Of a stretch of 30,389 nucleotides of DNA, positions 11,133 to 21,960 are shown in pieces. The stretch is taken from positions 1 to 30,389 of the forward strand of contig QKYT01000260.1 of assembly GCA_003550305.1 (NCBI GenBank). The letters are read 5' to 3'. The stretch is from Glomus cerebriforme (Eukaryota > Glomeromycota > Glomeromycetes > Glomerales > Glomeraceae). Numbering within the stretch: position 1 is the first letter of the stretch; the number at the start of each line of letters is the position of its first letter. The notes beneath the pieces were generated by a model. It ran no database searches. It had not been told where the DNA came from and worked only from the letters and a program-made list of their open reading frames with translations. The translations under genes were made by a program, and so were the position numbers.

Positions 11133-11385
11133 AGAAAAAGAAATTCTAGTCTAAACCAAACCAGCCAGATCTGACCAGTCTTTCCTTGCCTGATATGAAG
11201 AAGACCTCATATACAGTATAAGGAAGAGAAGAGGAAGTTTAAAGGAATTTTTTAAAAAAAAATACCAAACCCGCCAGATAGAAGATAAAAGATACTCAAC
11301 TAACTGACTGGTATTACTGGTTTCCTTGCCTGATAGAGGAAGACCTCGTATACAGTATAAGGAAGATAATAAAGTTTATTAAAGG
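11133..11385. repeat. Dispersed tandem repeat, copy 2
   Basis: Second copy of the array at 5033-5280, same orientation. It opens with TCTAAACCAAACCAGCCAGA and has two units carrying TTCCTTGCCTGATA, GAAGACCTC and TATACAGTATAAGGAAG. Second-unit sequence differs from copy 1 at several places, for example an added TATTACTGG before the core. Its conserved context argues that it is part of a larger repeated element. Confidence 0.75.
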
Positions 11386-13154
11386 GAATAGTTGGTTGTT
11401 AAAAAAGATAAAAAGAAAATAAACTTTGAATCCATCTTGCTGATAATGTATTTTTATTAAAATAAGGTGAATGAGTTCTAAGGATATTTTAATATATTTA
11501 ACATGATAATTAAAAAAATAATATTGGAATTTTAGTGGTATTTATATATTTAAAAATAATAAGAATGTAAAAATGAGTCAAAATTAATAATATTACAAAC
11601 TTACAATAATAAATTAGTTAATATTAATAATCAATGATTTATTACATAATTTTTTATTTATTTACATGCATCACATTCATCACATGCCATAACTTTAATC
11701 ATATTATAATATCATTACTATATTTTTAATTAGTAATATGATAAATTATGCATGATCAAATAATTCATCATTCAATAAAGCAAACATTATGAGTCATTAA
11801 CAAACTATAGATGTGATGATCGGCATTTTGCGTGATGTGACTTATTATGCTTAACTTATTATTGTATTATTTGTAGTTTTGACTCATTTTATATATTCTT
11901 AATATTTTCTTTTATTTATTTTATTTTATTTTTATTTGAGACGAAAATTGCGCTACAAAAATGACTATTTAACAAAATAGGAAATAATTCATAGCTGAGC
12001 CCCCCCAATGGATGAACTGCCTACGACTAGAAGAAAAAAAAGAGATAGGCAAAGCCACTCAAAGTCAAGAAGAAAAATAAAAATTATCAACCATTAAACG
12101 ATTTACAGATGAGTACAAATGAAAATCTATATTAAAGACGTTATAAAATTATTAAAAGAATCAATAGAAAAAAAGCTATATTTGCTTAATCTATCCGCTT
12201 GTTCTTTCAGTTAAAATAACTGCCTCAAATAGAGATCTTGGATCTATGAAATTCTTTAATATAGTAACCCACCCGACCTGCTTTTCACATTTGTAATCTA
12301 AAGTTGGAAATTGATTTTTCAACTTTTTTTTTAATTTGATTATTAAATTTTTTAATATTATTGAAAGTAAATTCTTTATATTTGTTACAATCAGATTTTT
12401 TTTTTTTTACTAAACTATTTGACAGCTAACGCAAAATTTTACTTACATAGTTAATCTGTCAAATTACAAAAATTTTTCTTGCCCTTTCCCACTATGGATA
12501 ATTGTTTTTGGCCATGTTTTAAAGAAATAATAATTATCGAATTTGTATTTTAAAAGTTCGGAAAACGGTTGTGTTGCACAAACGGATCAACCCAATCGGA
12601 ATAAACTTAAGTCAGATATCCGATTTATAAAAATTATCAAGTAAAAAAAACAAAAAAAAAATCAATAGGTTAATTAATAATCACGCCACTTACCATTCTA
12701 AAAAAAAATATGGTATCACGCATTTCATATTACACAATTTAATTTATTTATACAGGAGAGTAATCTAAACCTCTACAGATCGTCATGAATTTTTTTAGTA
12801 TATAGAATATAGATATAGATATAGATATGATGATGATTAGCATTAACTTGAGTTTTAATAACTATTACATAAAACAAAGCTAGTTTCGCTTGAAATTTTG
12901 TACATATTGACACAATCAATTCATTGTATATATCATGAGTTCTAAGGAGTTTACACAAAAAAATATAAAAATGGTTTTGCAAATTCTTTTATAGTAATGT
13001 TTCGTTCTTGTACTACTCTGATTATGAAAATGATCTACTTCGTACTAAATATCGATTTATGGTTACTGCGTAGAATCAATTCCTTTAAATGGGTCAAAAA
13101 TATACTGCAATCCTTTTTCAATACTTAATATTTTTATTTTAACTAAAATACAGC
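11386..13154. other. AT-rich intergenic region upstream of the hydrolase
   Basis: No gene is supported. It holds homopolymer runs, a C7 run at about 12001 and an ATAGAT microsatellite at about 12809-12828. A less AT-rich patch at 12545-12625 contains CGGATCAACCCAATCGG and ATATCCGAT, with no clear family. The minus-strand frame at 12773-12982 crosses the microsatellite and is not credible. Confidence 0.45.
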
Positions 13155-14576
13155 ATGCCTGAAACTCACTTCTTTGAACAACAAGATGGCTCCAAAATTG
13201 CGTACAAGATTTTTGAATCACATGAGTCGAAAAATATGAAAAATGAGCCTCCCCTCGTGTTTATCATCGGATTGTAAATATTTGTTATTTTTTAGATATT
13301 ATTCTATTTTAAAATAATTTATCATCGAAATACTGTATGTTAAGGTGGTCTCCTAAAGAATTTTTCATGGGATTGGAAGAAGGTTAAGTATGAATATCTT
13401 TATTTTTGGGCATAAAGGGAAGGTTTTAAATTACTTATGATAAACCACCGGATTTATAAGTCAATATAAGATTTATTATTTATTGATTTATTTATAATGA
13501 TTAGATTTAGCAAAAAATCGAAAAGGTTTGTTACATGCTATTTTTCATTCTTCTTTATTTTTTACAAATTCTTGACTCAAATCAAAATTATTTATTCACC
13601 AGTAATCCTACTTGATAATCGTGGAATAGGAGAATCAAGTGTTATTTCTTCCGATGATCCGATCTCGATTGATTTGATGGCTCAAGATATAATCGCACTG
13701 GTCAAGCATCTTGGAATTAAACGATTCAATTTGTTGGGATGGTCTATGGGCGGTAATGTTCAAAATCTGAATATTTAATGTCCTTTTTTGATTCAAGATT
13801 ATTAATTCCTGTAATCCTGTATTTATAATAGGTCTTATCGCAACTTTCATTGCTTTGGATGTACCATCAGATCTTAAGCTGGAGAAATTAGTTCTTATTG
13901 CATGGTATATTCGTTATTTTTTGATTAGTTTAAAAATCAATTATTAACTTACATTTTTCGTCCTTAATAAAGTACAGTTCAACCCATAGTAAATCCTTCA
14001 TTTGAAACTCTTTATAACTTACCAGAGTTTGATTTCCCCAAAAGTATCCAGGAACAAAGGGATGCGATCCCGAAAAAATTTGAAAAGAATTGTGTTGATT
14101 ACTTACTTGAACATCCAGACAAGTTTGATAAATTTGCAGAGATTATGTTTAACACTCGTCGCCCATTTGAGATTTTCAGTTTGTATATTTTGATCAAGCT
14201 TTATGCGCTTAGGTTCATCTCGAGAATTGAAAATGACAAATTGATTTATTCGTAGAACGACAATGGGAGGCTATTAAAATTGCTAATAATGGAAATTTTG
14301 TTTCGAAATTATCAACAATCAAAGTTCCCACTTTGCTAATTCATGGTGAAGCTGATGAATCAGTTTCTATTGAGGATAGTGAATTGCTTGATCGCGAAAT
14401 TCCTAATACCAAATTCTTAAGGATTCCCAAAGCTGGCCATATGTAAGTAATTTTGAAATTTTTTTTCAAAAACCCCTACAAATTATTCACGTTATTTGAA
14501 ATCTAAAAGGGTCGGGCTAATGTGGAATGAATTTGCTGACTTCATTGATAACTTTTTGCATGACGATGCTATCTAA
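13155..14576 (+). CDS. Alpha/beta hydrolase fold protein, eight exons, about 286 aa
   Basis: Spliced gene; exons 13155-13273, 13345-13382, 13505-13525, 13603-13752, 13832-13904, 13973-14178, 14256-14442 and 14510-14576, all with GT-AG introns of 67-122 nt and a continuous frame (861 nt including TAA). The start is the ATG of MPETHFFEQQDGSKIAY. Family landmarks are a PPLVFIIG strand near residue 35, DNRGIGESS near 75-83, the nucleophile elbow GWSMGG with Ser about 107, an acidic triad residue in HGEADES (Asp about 236) and the catalytic His in KAGHM (His about 264). The complete Ser-Asp-His triad and normal family length (250-300 aa) indicate a functional hydrolase of the epoxide hydrolase / 3-oxoadipate enol-lactonase type. 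The substrate cannot be told. There is no signal peptide or membrane segment, so it is probably cytosolic. The least certain junctions are exons 2 and 3, which are very short, and the acceptor of exon 6, where TAAAG is used because the nearby CAG breaks the frame. Confidence 0.85.
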
Positions 14577-16066
14577 AATTACCAATTTAAATTTTAAAAG
14601 TTTTATATATTAAAAGTAGTTCTAAAATACGTTTCGGAAATAAAGTCTTTATTTGCAGAGAAAATACAAATAGAAGTATATAAATAAACTGTACTGTACG
14701 GTCAGCTGAACTGTACTGTACAATTTTCAATTTAAAAATTCGTATAGTACCGTATAGTTCAGCGTGTATATATATAAGCATTGTACTGTACTGTAATGTA
14801 CGAACTTTTTCATTTAAAATCGTACAGTACAGTTTTAGAAATGATATTGATCACATGATTTTTTAAGTATTAAAGATAGATTTATTTGTATACTTTAAAA
14901 TATTAAAAAATAAACAGATTTTAAACAATAAATCATAATGAATTTTATTTTAATTTTAACAATTGTAAAAACCAATGTCAGAATTAATAATTACATTCTA
15001 TCAACTATTAAATGTTAACCGGCATTATCAAAAAAAACGCGTTTAATATTATTACAAAAAAAAATACATAACTTTACAATCTTTCAAGCTAGACCCACGA
15101 AAATTAATATGCAAGTATTTCCATACCTGCTGAACAACTTTACTTAAGCTTCCTTTGTTTGTTTTCTTTAACCAAAGTGTTCAAATTACGCCTTGAAAGC
15201 AAAAACAAAACGCGTTTTAGTATTATTACAAAAAATTCAATAATTCCAAGAGTTCTGATTGGTCGATATTATTTCTCATTTTTGATTGGCTTAATTTCAT
15301 TGTGACATTTTTTTTATACCGGTGCCCTTTTTTTTCTCTTTTAAAATTGTTTCTTTTTATTTTTATTATTTTATTGGGATTTTATTACCTTTGATCTATA
15401 TAAATTTGATCCCATTTTCTTGTTATTATCACATAATAAATACAAAAAATCAATTATGTTTTATGCTGCTTTTCATATATTCTGTTTCATTATATCAATA
15501 CTACCAGGTATTAATTCTATTTTTGATATAAATGAAGAAATTGAGAATCTTGATAAGTACTTCATATTATTAAATCAGTATAAAATCATTTAAAAACAAC
15601 TGTAATACATGAATATCATTTTCTAGCTGCTAATTCTAATTCACACTCACTTCTGAAGATTAGTTAATTCCATTATATAAATTTTAACTTCTCATTCCCT
15701 TAAAGCATTTTCCCATTTTTCTAGGGCCAGATCTCTTTAAGTCATTAAAATTTAAAGTAATTTCCTTATTATCCTCATTATTATCATCCTCAGAGTCAGA
15801 ATTAATTGTAATAACTTTTGTGCATGTTTACGTTTGATAGGAATAATATTTGATTTTTTAATTTGTGTATTAGCNAATATATAAATAAATTAAATAATTA
15901 GAACTATATTCAATAAATGGTATTTCGACACAAAAAATTTTTTCGCTTATTATCAGATCATTAGATAATTTTATCATACATATACACATTAGTAGTTTTA
16001 CAACTTATACTNAGTTGTAAATCATTTCACATGATTATACAAAACTCATTTGGTTAATCTACTCTA
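14577..16066. other. Intergenic region downstream of the hydrolase
   Basis: Contains the hairpin element at 14688-14835. It also has two direct copies of an AAAACGCGTTT(T)A and TATTATTACAAAAAA block (15034-15063 and 15207-15235), about 173 bp apart. On the minus strand near 15815-15690 there is a broken acidic peptide (SDSEDDNNEDNKEI, then FNDLKRSGPRK). That last piece could be an exon remnant. Nothing else is supported. Confidence 0.4.
14688..14835. repeat. Hairpin-forming repeat built on ACTGTACTGTAC
   Basis: The motif ACTGTACTGTAC or its variants occurs at 14688, 14710 and near 14783, and in complement (GTACAGTACAG) near 14822. The arm GCTGAACTGTACTGTAC (14705-14721) pairs with GTACCGTATAGTTCAGC (14747-14763), two mismatches, 25-nt loop. 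A TATATATATA run follows. It is short, non-coding and structured, and probably a degenerate foldback element. A related CAGTACAGCACAG motif appears near 21937. Confidence 0.55.
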
Positions 16067-16651
16067 TAATGTTGCTAGCGAAACTGTTTTGTGATTGGCA
16101 AAACGTTTCACCTTTTAAGGCCAAATTCTGAAACTTGGTCCATACCTCTGAAACTTGCCCAAACTTCTGTAACCTCTGAAACTCTAAGTTTTAAATTATT
16201 TAGTGTCTGAAACTTCCCAAACCTAATTTTAATTTTTTATAACATTATAATAATAAAAATTTAAAGATTTATTTATTACTTTACAATATTATATTATTAT
16301 ACATTATTATAAAATTTATTACTTTTATTTTCTGGTTTATCAACATTTTGAATTTTAACATAATTTTCTTCTATANTATTATNACTACCCTCAATAATAT
16401 TATCCAAACTTTTCTACACTCTATAGCATAAGTTTCTNANACAAAAGAAACAAATGCACATTAAAAATACTGAATACTGTGCACATTACAGTATATTTCT
16501 TTTTTAATTATGAGGGTTATGGAGGTTATGGAGGGTTACAGAAGTTTTGGAGGTTTCAGAAGTTTCAGATTTTATAGTTATGGTGAAACTAGTTTCACCC
16601 AGTTTCAAAAGTTTCACCTACAGGTAGGTTTTGGTTTCGCCTGCAACATTA
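16067..16651. mobile_element. hAT-type MITE, 585 bp, with 8-bp target duplication
   Basis: The left end reads TAATGTTGCTAGCGAAAC and the complement of the right end reads TAATGTTGCAGGCGAAAC, an inverted repeat with two mismatches in 18. Both are flanked by CTACTCTA (16059-16066 and 16652-16659), an 8-bp target site duplication. Both the duplication length and the TAATG end (YARNG consensus) are hAT hallmarks. The interior is non-coding. Near the ends it carries clusters of CTGAAAC(T/C) and the complementary AGTTTCAG on opposite strands, so much of the element could fold. Several N bases lie inside. Its mobility must have depended on a transposase encoded elsewhere. Confidence 0.8.
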
Positions 16652-16659
16652 CTACTCTA

Positions 16660-17320
16660 CATTCAATAATAATTGCTTGCTTATTTTAATTGTGATATTA
16701 ATCTAATAAAATGGAATATAAATTTATGTATTATTAAAATAAATTATAAAATCATGTAACATAAAAAAAAGAATGTCAAAAAGCTTGTGTCACATTGGTT
16801 GACCTTTTAAAAAATAGTTTGAATTTTCCAAATTTTTTTGATGATCATACTAACCCAAAGTTCAGTTTATGGTTTAATCTTTTCTAGCATTTTTATAGCT
16901 TATTGCTTATAGCTTATTTTATGCTTTATGTTAGCAATCAGCTTTTTANGGAATAATGATTACTAATTATAAAATAATTAGTTTCCTTTTTGTGGTTAGA
17001 TTGGAAGATTGAGAGGCTTTATTTTGAAAAAAAAAACCCCTTAAAAAAAAAGAAAATTTTATAAAAAGTAACTTTAAAACCTAGAAGACTAGAATAACTT
17101 ACAAGTTACTTGGAATAGGAAAAGCTTGAGCATTTTAAAAAGGAAACAATACATTTAATTATTATACACCATAAAGAAGGAACCTTCCCATTATAAATAT
17201 GAACATTTAGGTAAAGAATTCTGCCCTTCTAAGCTTTGGTAAAAGAAACAATATTCAGTTCTTTTGATTATTAAAAAAAAATATGAATAATTAATTAATT
17301 ATTATATCAAAATTTTTTTT
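16660..17320. other. AT-rich intergenic stretch
   Basis: No gene or repeat array recognised. It runs up to the exon-like array that begins near 17324. Confidence 0.4.
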
Positions 17321-17323
17321 TAG

Positions 17324-19066
17324 ATTCAGCTCTTCTTGAAGGAATCGTTAATAAATATAATAGGTGAGTATGATTTTTGCTCTTTTAATTAATATAAAGT
17401 TTATTTTTTAAAATACTTTATTTTATTTGTTTTTATTTTTAGGTTAGTTTCTTCTTTTCAGAATGGACAGATTTTATAAGTTTGGCTTCTCTCTTCACAA
17501 TAGATAAATGGATCATTAATACACAATAGGTGGGCATGTTGTAGCCCTGTTGTAGCCCAAATGTAACCATGTCCCGAATCTGACTTGGGATATCCCAAAT
17601 CAAACTTGGGATAATCCTATGTCCGAAATTTAACCATATCCCAAACAAAACTAGTAAATTTTAAATGTTTAAGACGTCTCAAACTACCATTTAAGACTGG
17701 GTTAGTTTGGGACATGGTCAAGTTTCGGATATAAGGTTGTCCCAAGTTTGATTTGGGACATGGTAGTGTTTGGGCTACAACAGTCCAAACGTGATTTTGT
17801 TCCGAACATGATTTGGGATATTCCCAAATTGAAATTTGATTTCATACTTTCCAAATCAGAATTATCAATTTGGAATATCCATGTCCGAAATGAAATTGTA
17901 TCCTATACCCGACTTGGGATATCCCAAATCAGATCTGGAGCATGGTCAGGTTTGGTATACCCAATGTCCTAAATTCAACCATATTCCAAATCCATCTGAG
18001 TAAATTTGGAACAAGTTTAGGTTTGGAACATGTAATGTTAAACCTGACTATAATCTAGATGGATTTGGGATATGATTAGATTTGGGTATCATATGTCCTA
18101 AACCTGACNATNATCCAAATTTACCTAGATGAATTTGGGATATTCCAAATCTGAACTGGAACATAGTCAAGTTTGAGTATCCAATATTGAGTATTTCAAA
18201 TCTTCAAATTAACATACTAGACATGCTCCAAATATGACCATGTTTTTAATTTCTGGAATATNGTCAGGTTTGGGACANATGATACCAAACCTAACTATGT
18301 NCCAAACTAANATATAAATATTTAGAACATGGTCAGGTTTGGGGTATTATGTCCAGAACCTGACCATGATTCAAACCTGTCTATGTTAATTTGAAACATG
18401 GTTGAGTTTAGAGTATCAGGTATACCAAACTTGGACATATCNCAGATCTAATTTGGGATATCCCAAGTTGGATTTGGAACATGATTACAATTTCAGACAT
18501 GAGGTATCCCAAATCGATAATTCTAATTTGGGAGATACGAAATCAAAATTTTGATTTGGGAATATCCCAAATCATGTTCNGAACAAAATCATGTTTGGGC
18601 TACAACAGGTATATTTTTTGGTTTTCTAATAATATAAACTTTATTTTTATATTAAGTAATTTATTAATATTTTTTCGCTTTATTTTTTTTAGGTTTGGCT
18701 TCTATCTAGGAAATGGTTAAACAGATCATGAGTTCTAGAATTAATAATTTTGGATTATAGGTGGGAATTTTATTCTTCTCACTTATATAAAGTTTATTTT
18801 TATATTAAATTAAACAATAAATATTTTTTTTTTTTACTTTTTTTATAAGCTTGACTCTTACTTCAGAATGATGATAATAAACAATAACAGATTGGTATTT
18901 TTAATTCTAATAATTAATATAAATTTGTTTTTATTGATTAAATAATTTATTTTTTACTTTTTTTATAACTTTGGCCCCTCACTTTGAGATGCAGATGTGT
19001 GAGCAGATTATTAATAAAGATGAATGCACAAGTGTATTAGTAGATTGTGGATAATTAAGATTTTAG
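17324..19066 (+). repeat. Array of exon-like units with splice-site-like borders, interrupted by a satellite
   Basis: Five related units occur at 17324-17363, 17443-17529, 18693-18760, 18850-18894 and about 18971-19066. Most begin after a T-rich stretch ending in AG and end at AG or TG followed by GT, for example ATAATAG then GTGAGT and ATTATAG then GTGGGA. Unit cores share TTTGGCTTCT or TTGACTCTT, CAGAATG, AGATCAT or AGATTATTAATAA. The intervening sequences are also alike (AATTAATATAAAGTTTATTTTT). Centre spacing is roughly 120-160 bp. Unit lengths are not all multiples of three and several contain stops, so a protein is doubtful. The acceptor of the last unit is degraded. Confidence 0.5.
17538..18608. 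mobile_element. Palindrome-rich satellite element with inverted ends
   Basis: Left end CCTGTTGTAGCCCAAA (from 17546) and right end TTTGGGCTACAACAGG are exact complements. The left edge also carries an extra partial copy TGTTGTAGCC at 17538. The interior is made of repeated TTTGGGATATCCCAAATC palindromes alternating with AACATGGTCAGGTTTGG and its complement CCAAACCTGACCATG at intervals of tens of bases. The element sits within one unit of the exon-like array, which continues on both sides. I could not define a target duplication. Frames at 17439-17648, 17748-17972 and 18481-18720 come from this low-complexity sequence and are not genes. Confidence 0.7.
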
Positions 19067-19569
19067 GTAGAATTATTTATACATTTAATTAATATTATTT
19101 TTTAATTATCAAATCAAAATCAATGATAATATTCCTTATACTTTCAATGAGAATAACAAAAAAATGTTTAAATAATAAAATATTTGTATTTAATAGTTAT
19201 ATGTATACATTTAGAAAAATAGCAAAATAAAGAATTTTTAAACAATATGAAATTATTTAAGGGTTAGCGTATATAGCAACCTATTTTGTTATGTTAAAAA
19301 ATAAGTGGTTATCATTTTAGTAATTTCTTTAGGTAATAGAAAAAAAATGAATTTGAAATAGTATAAACTGCTGTTGTTGATTTTGTTAATTTAATTTATT
19401 TATGTAGTGAAAATTAATTGCTAAAATTTAGTTTGCAAATAAATTATTATCTTAAGGATTAATATTAAGTTTAGTGAAATCAATAGTTTCTATAGATTTT
19501 ATAAAATAAAAAAATAACAAATTAATAATACATTATTTTGAAACAAAGTCAAATAATAAATAGTATTAA
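19067..19569. other. AT-rich intergenic stretch
   Basis: Very AT-rich spacer between the exon-like array and the kinase pseudogene, without supported features. Confidence 0.45.
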
Positions 19570-20033
19570 TTACCTGTATAAACCTCATCTGCTTTTTTTG
19601 GTTTTTTCTCATCATCTACATTTTTTGGTTTGGGTAAATTATTGAAATTCAATAATCTACTTGTATAAATAGCTTGAGTATGTGTAGTATACATAAGTTT
19701 ACTATTATCTGATTTTGTAAATGATACTTGTTTTTTATTAATTTTATCTGCTTCAACACTTTGCTTATAAATTTCTCTATTTATTTATTATAATAATGGA
19801 TATTCCCATACCATTGATTAAATTTTTCTTTTAAATAATTTGCAGTTGGTCTTTTTGATGGATCAGCATCTACACATTATTTAAATATATCAACTATTAA
19901 TTGAGGGACTTTAATATTAAAACTTGGTCTAAGTCCCTAGCAGATTTTTATTGCTAAAAACTCTTCATGAGCCATATTATGATAAGGTGGTAATCCATTA
20001 ATTACTTCATATATAATAATTCCAAAACTATAT

Positions 20034-20651
20034 TTACGATCTGTTATCAGCTCCTCTGTACACGACTCAGTCAGGAATATTACACACTCACTTAACATTT
20101 CTTTCCAAATTTTGGATAGATTTATCTCCATTTTCATAAAGAATTTTTACGACCAAATTTGGATACCACGATATACGCTTGTCAAAGAGTGGGAATCTAA
20201 ACAGAGTTTGATTTCCAATTTAAGAAACACGAATTCACCTCCCACTCCACCCGCTGACACTAAATACAACAAGAAAATAGCTTATTTCTATAACAACACT
20301 CCTTACGACGAGTTCAAACACCAAGTATTGGACAAATCGACCAGACTCCAACAAGCTGCTATACAAGGGTTCAAAACAGTTCAGGACTTTGTCAACAAGG
20401 GAGTTGCTCACAACGAATTCTTCTTCAAAAAGATCCATCATTTATCAGAGAAAATTCAAAGCATGCATTGTAAAGAGACATTGCAGTTCTTGGGCCTCAT
20501 TAAGGATTCGAAGAGTAATACTAATAGTATTAATATAGACAGTTCTCATAATTTTAATTGTAGTTTAGTGGAAAAAAATTGGTTAATTAGACAAGTAGAT
20601 AGTATTAATCTAAATAATTACAATGGTACAGGGTCAGCAGATTTGAGGTAG
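20034..20651 (+). CDS. C-terminal part of a LINE-like retroposon protein (5' truncated)
   Basis: The frame is open from the very start of the insertion to TAG at 20649-20651, about 205 codons, with no need for a start codon because the 5' end was lost. The readable region has IKNFYDQIWIPRYTLVKEWE, resembling the end of LINE ORF2 proteins of these fungi (IW-PR-x-W-E type). A proline/threonine segment (NSPPTPPADTKYNKK), helical sequence and a Ser/Asn-rich C-terminus follow. No reverse transcriptase or endonuclease motif is left. It is intact over its length, in contrast to the kinase it interrupts. The LINE ORF2 assignment is from memory of the motif. A different poly(A)-bearing mRNA copied by LINE machinery (processed retrocopy) is an alternative. 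Confidence 0.6.
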   Translation, partial: LRSVISSSVHDSVRNITHSLNISFQILDRFISIFIKNFYDQIWIPRYTLVKEWESKQSLISNLRNTNSPPTPPADTKYNKKIAYFYNNTPYDEFKHQVLDKSTRLQQAAIQGFKTVQDFVNKGVAHNEFFFKKIHHLSEKIQSMHCKETLQFLGLIKDSKSNTNSINIDSSHNFNCSLVEKNWLIRQVDSINLNNYNGTGSADLR

Positions 20652-20796
20652 AGCGTAAGGGCCACTCGTGCTAAGGGAAATTTGTTTCAATTTCCACCCT
20701 TATAAACTGATAATCTGGCGCGACAAGTTACATTTTTCTTTTAGAGGGTGTATATGTAATTTATAGAATGTATTCGTCTTTTTTGACATCATATAC

Positions 20797-20802
20797 AATA
20801 AA
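20797..20802 (+). terminator. Polyadenylation signal AATAAA of the retroposon
   Basis: AATAAA lies 18 nt before the A tail at 20820-20837. It shows that the inserted sequence derives from a polyadenylated transcript. Confidence 0.75.
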
Positions 20803-21506
20803 TACGTTTAACTTGTCTTAAAAAAAAAAAAAAAAAATCCAAAACTATAAATATCACTTTCTTTATGTATATTGTTTTCCTCTTAAAACTTCTGGTGCTA
20901 CATATGTCAATACTCCATATACTTTTTTGTTGTCTGATTTTTCATTTGCTGGTTTACATAATCCTAAATCAGTAATTTTAGCATAAGCGGTATTTAATAT
21001 ATTACTACTATGAAAATCCTGATGAGTTAATCCCTCTTCATGAATATCCCTAAGATCATGTGCAATATCTTCTAAAATTTTAAATTTGTTCTCCCAGCTC
21101 AATGAATTGAAATCTTTACTTAACTTTATCTTAAATTACCATTATTTGCATATTCCATTACTATCATAAAATTACTGGTTTTAGGATCTTTAGTAATGCC
21201 AAACATTTTAATAATGTAAATATAACCATTCATTTTCAAGTGTAAATTTATCTAACAATAATATAAAGTAAAAATTAGTTCCATTTGATGCATTGATTAA
21301 CATTATGCATTAAAAAACATTACTTCTTTTAAAAATTCCAATGTTATATTTTCTGAATTATTTAAACTTTTTAATGCAACATCTATATTATGCAGTTGAT
21401 AAGAATTATCCTTCCATTCTGCTTTATATATTGTTCCAAAACCTTCCTTTGTAATATATTCAATATTTTCAAATTTATCATATTCAATCCATTCTATTTT
21501 TTCCAA

Positions 21507-21960
21507 AAATGTTTTGTGTTGTTATGTCTAATCATTCTCTTGATTCCTTTGTCTTAACTTTTTATTCTTTAGGTTCAAAATGAAAAATTAATTAAGTTTA
21601 TGATGATAGAAGTACAGTAATAATATTTTTAGTTTATTGAATATCAGTTCGCTCTTTAATTGGTAAATGGTATAGTATATTTGAGGTAAAAGATATTTTA
21701 TTATTCAATTGAAGTTACAAGAACTAAAGAGAACTTGAAAAATTCTCGATATTTATACAAAAATAAAATATAATAAAAAGATATTAACTATCATAAATAT
21801 AACTAATATAATAAATATAATAAAGATAATAAAGAAAATAAATATCTTAACTATCCTAACTATCTTAAATATCACTAAGATCATTACTATCATTAAGATC
21901 ACTGTGATCATGAAAATCATAATCATAGAGTGGCACAGTACAGCACAGTAAATTGGTGCA
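21507..21960. other. Extra sequence splitting the kinase pseudogene
   Basis: In intact relatives the segment ending SQLNA runs almost directly into the WIEYDKFENIEY start of the kinase domain. Here about 450 bp of AT-rich DNA lies between them. It contains AAC-TATC and GATCATTA-type short repeats (21780-21915) and GGCACAGTACAGCACAG at about 21933. Either a decayed intron or a small element insertion would explain it. No clean terminal repeats or target duplication could be found. Confidence 0.4.

Larger units (their letters stand above)
20033..20837 (+). mobile_element. 5'-truncated LINE-like retroposon with poly(A) and 12-bp target duplication
   Basis: The insert is flanked by exact 12-bp copies of TCCAAAACTATA (20021-20032 and 20838-20849), which are the Y-S-F-G codons of the kinase on the other strand. 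It ends in an uninterrupted A run (20820-20837), 18 nt downstream of AATAAA (20797-20802). These are the marks of target-primed reverse transcription. It is about 805 bp, so most of the parent is missing at the 5' end. Perfect duplications and a clean tail suggest a recent event. Its base composition is less AT-rich than the host pseudogene. Confidence 0.9.

Noticed and set aside
13345..13382. Alternative reading of hydrolase exon 2 as FSWDWKKV
   Set aside because: This looked like a familiar hydrolase motif, but that frame does not join exon 1 or 3 with canonical splice sites. The frame reading WSPKEFFMGLEE joins both.
13635..13850. Minus-strand frame over the hydrolase
   Set aside because: Antisense of real exons 4 and 5 of the hydrolase; no features of its own.
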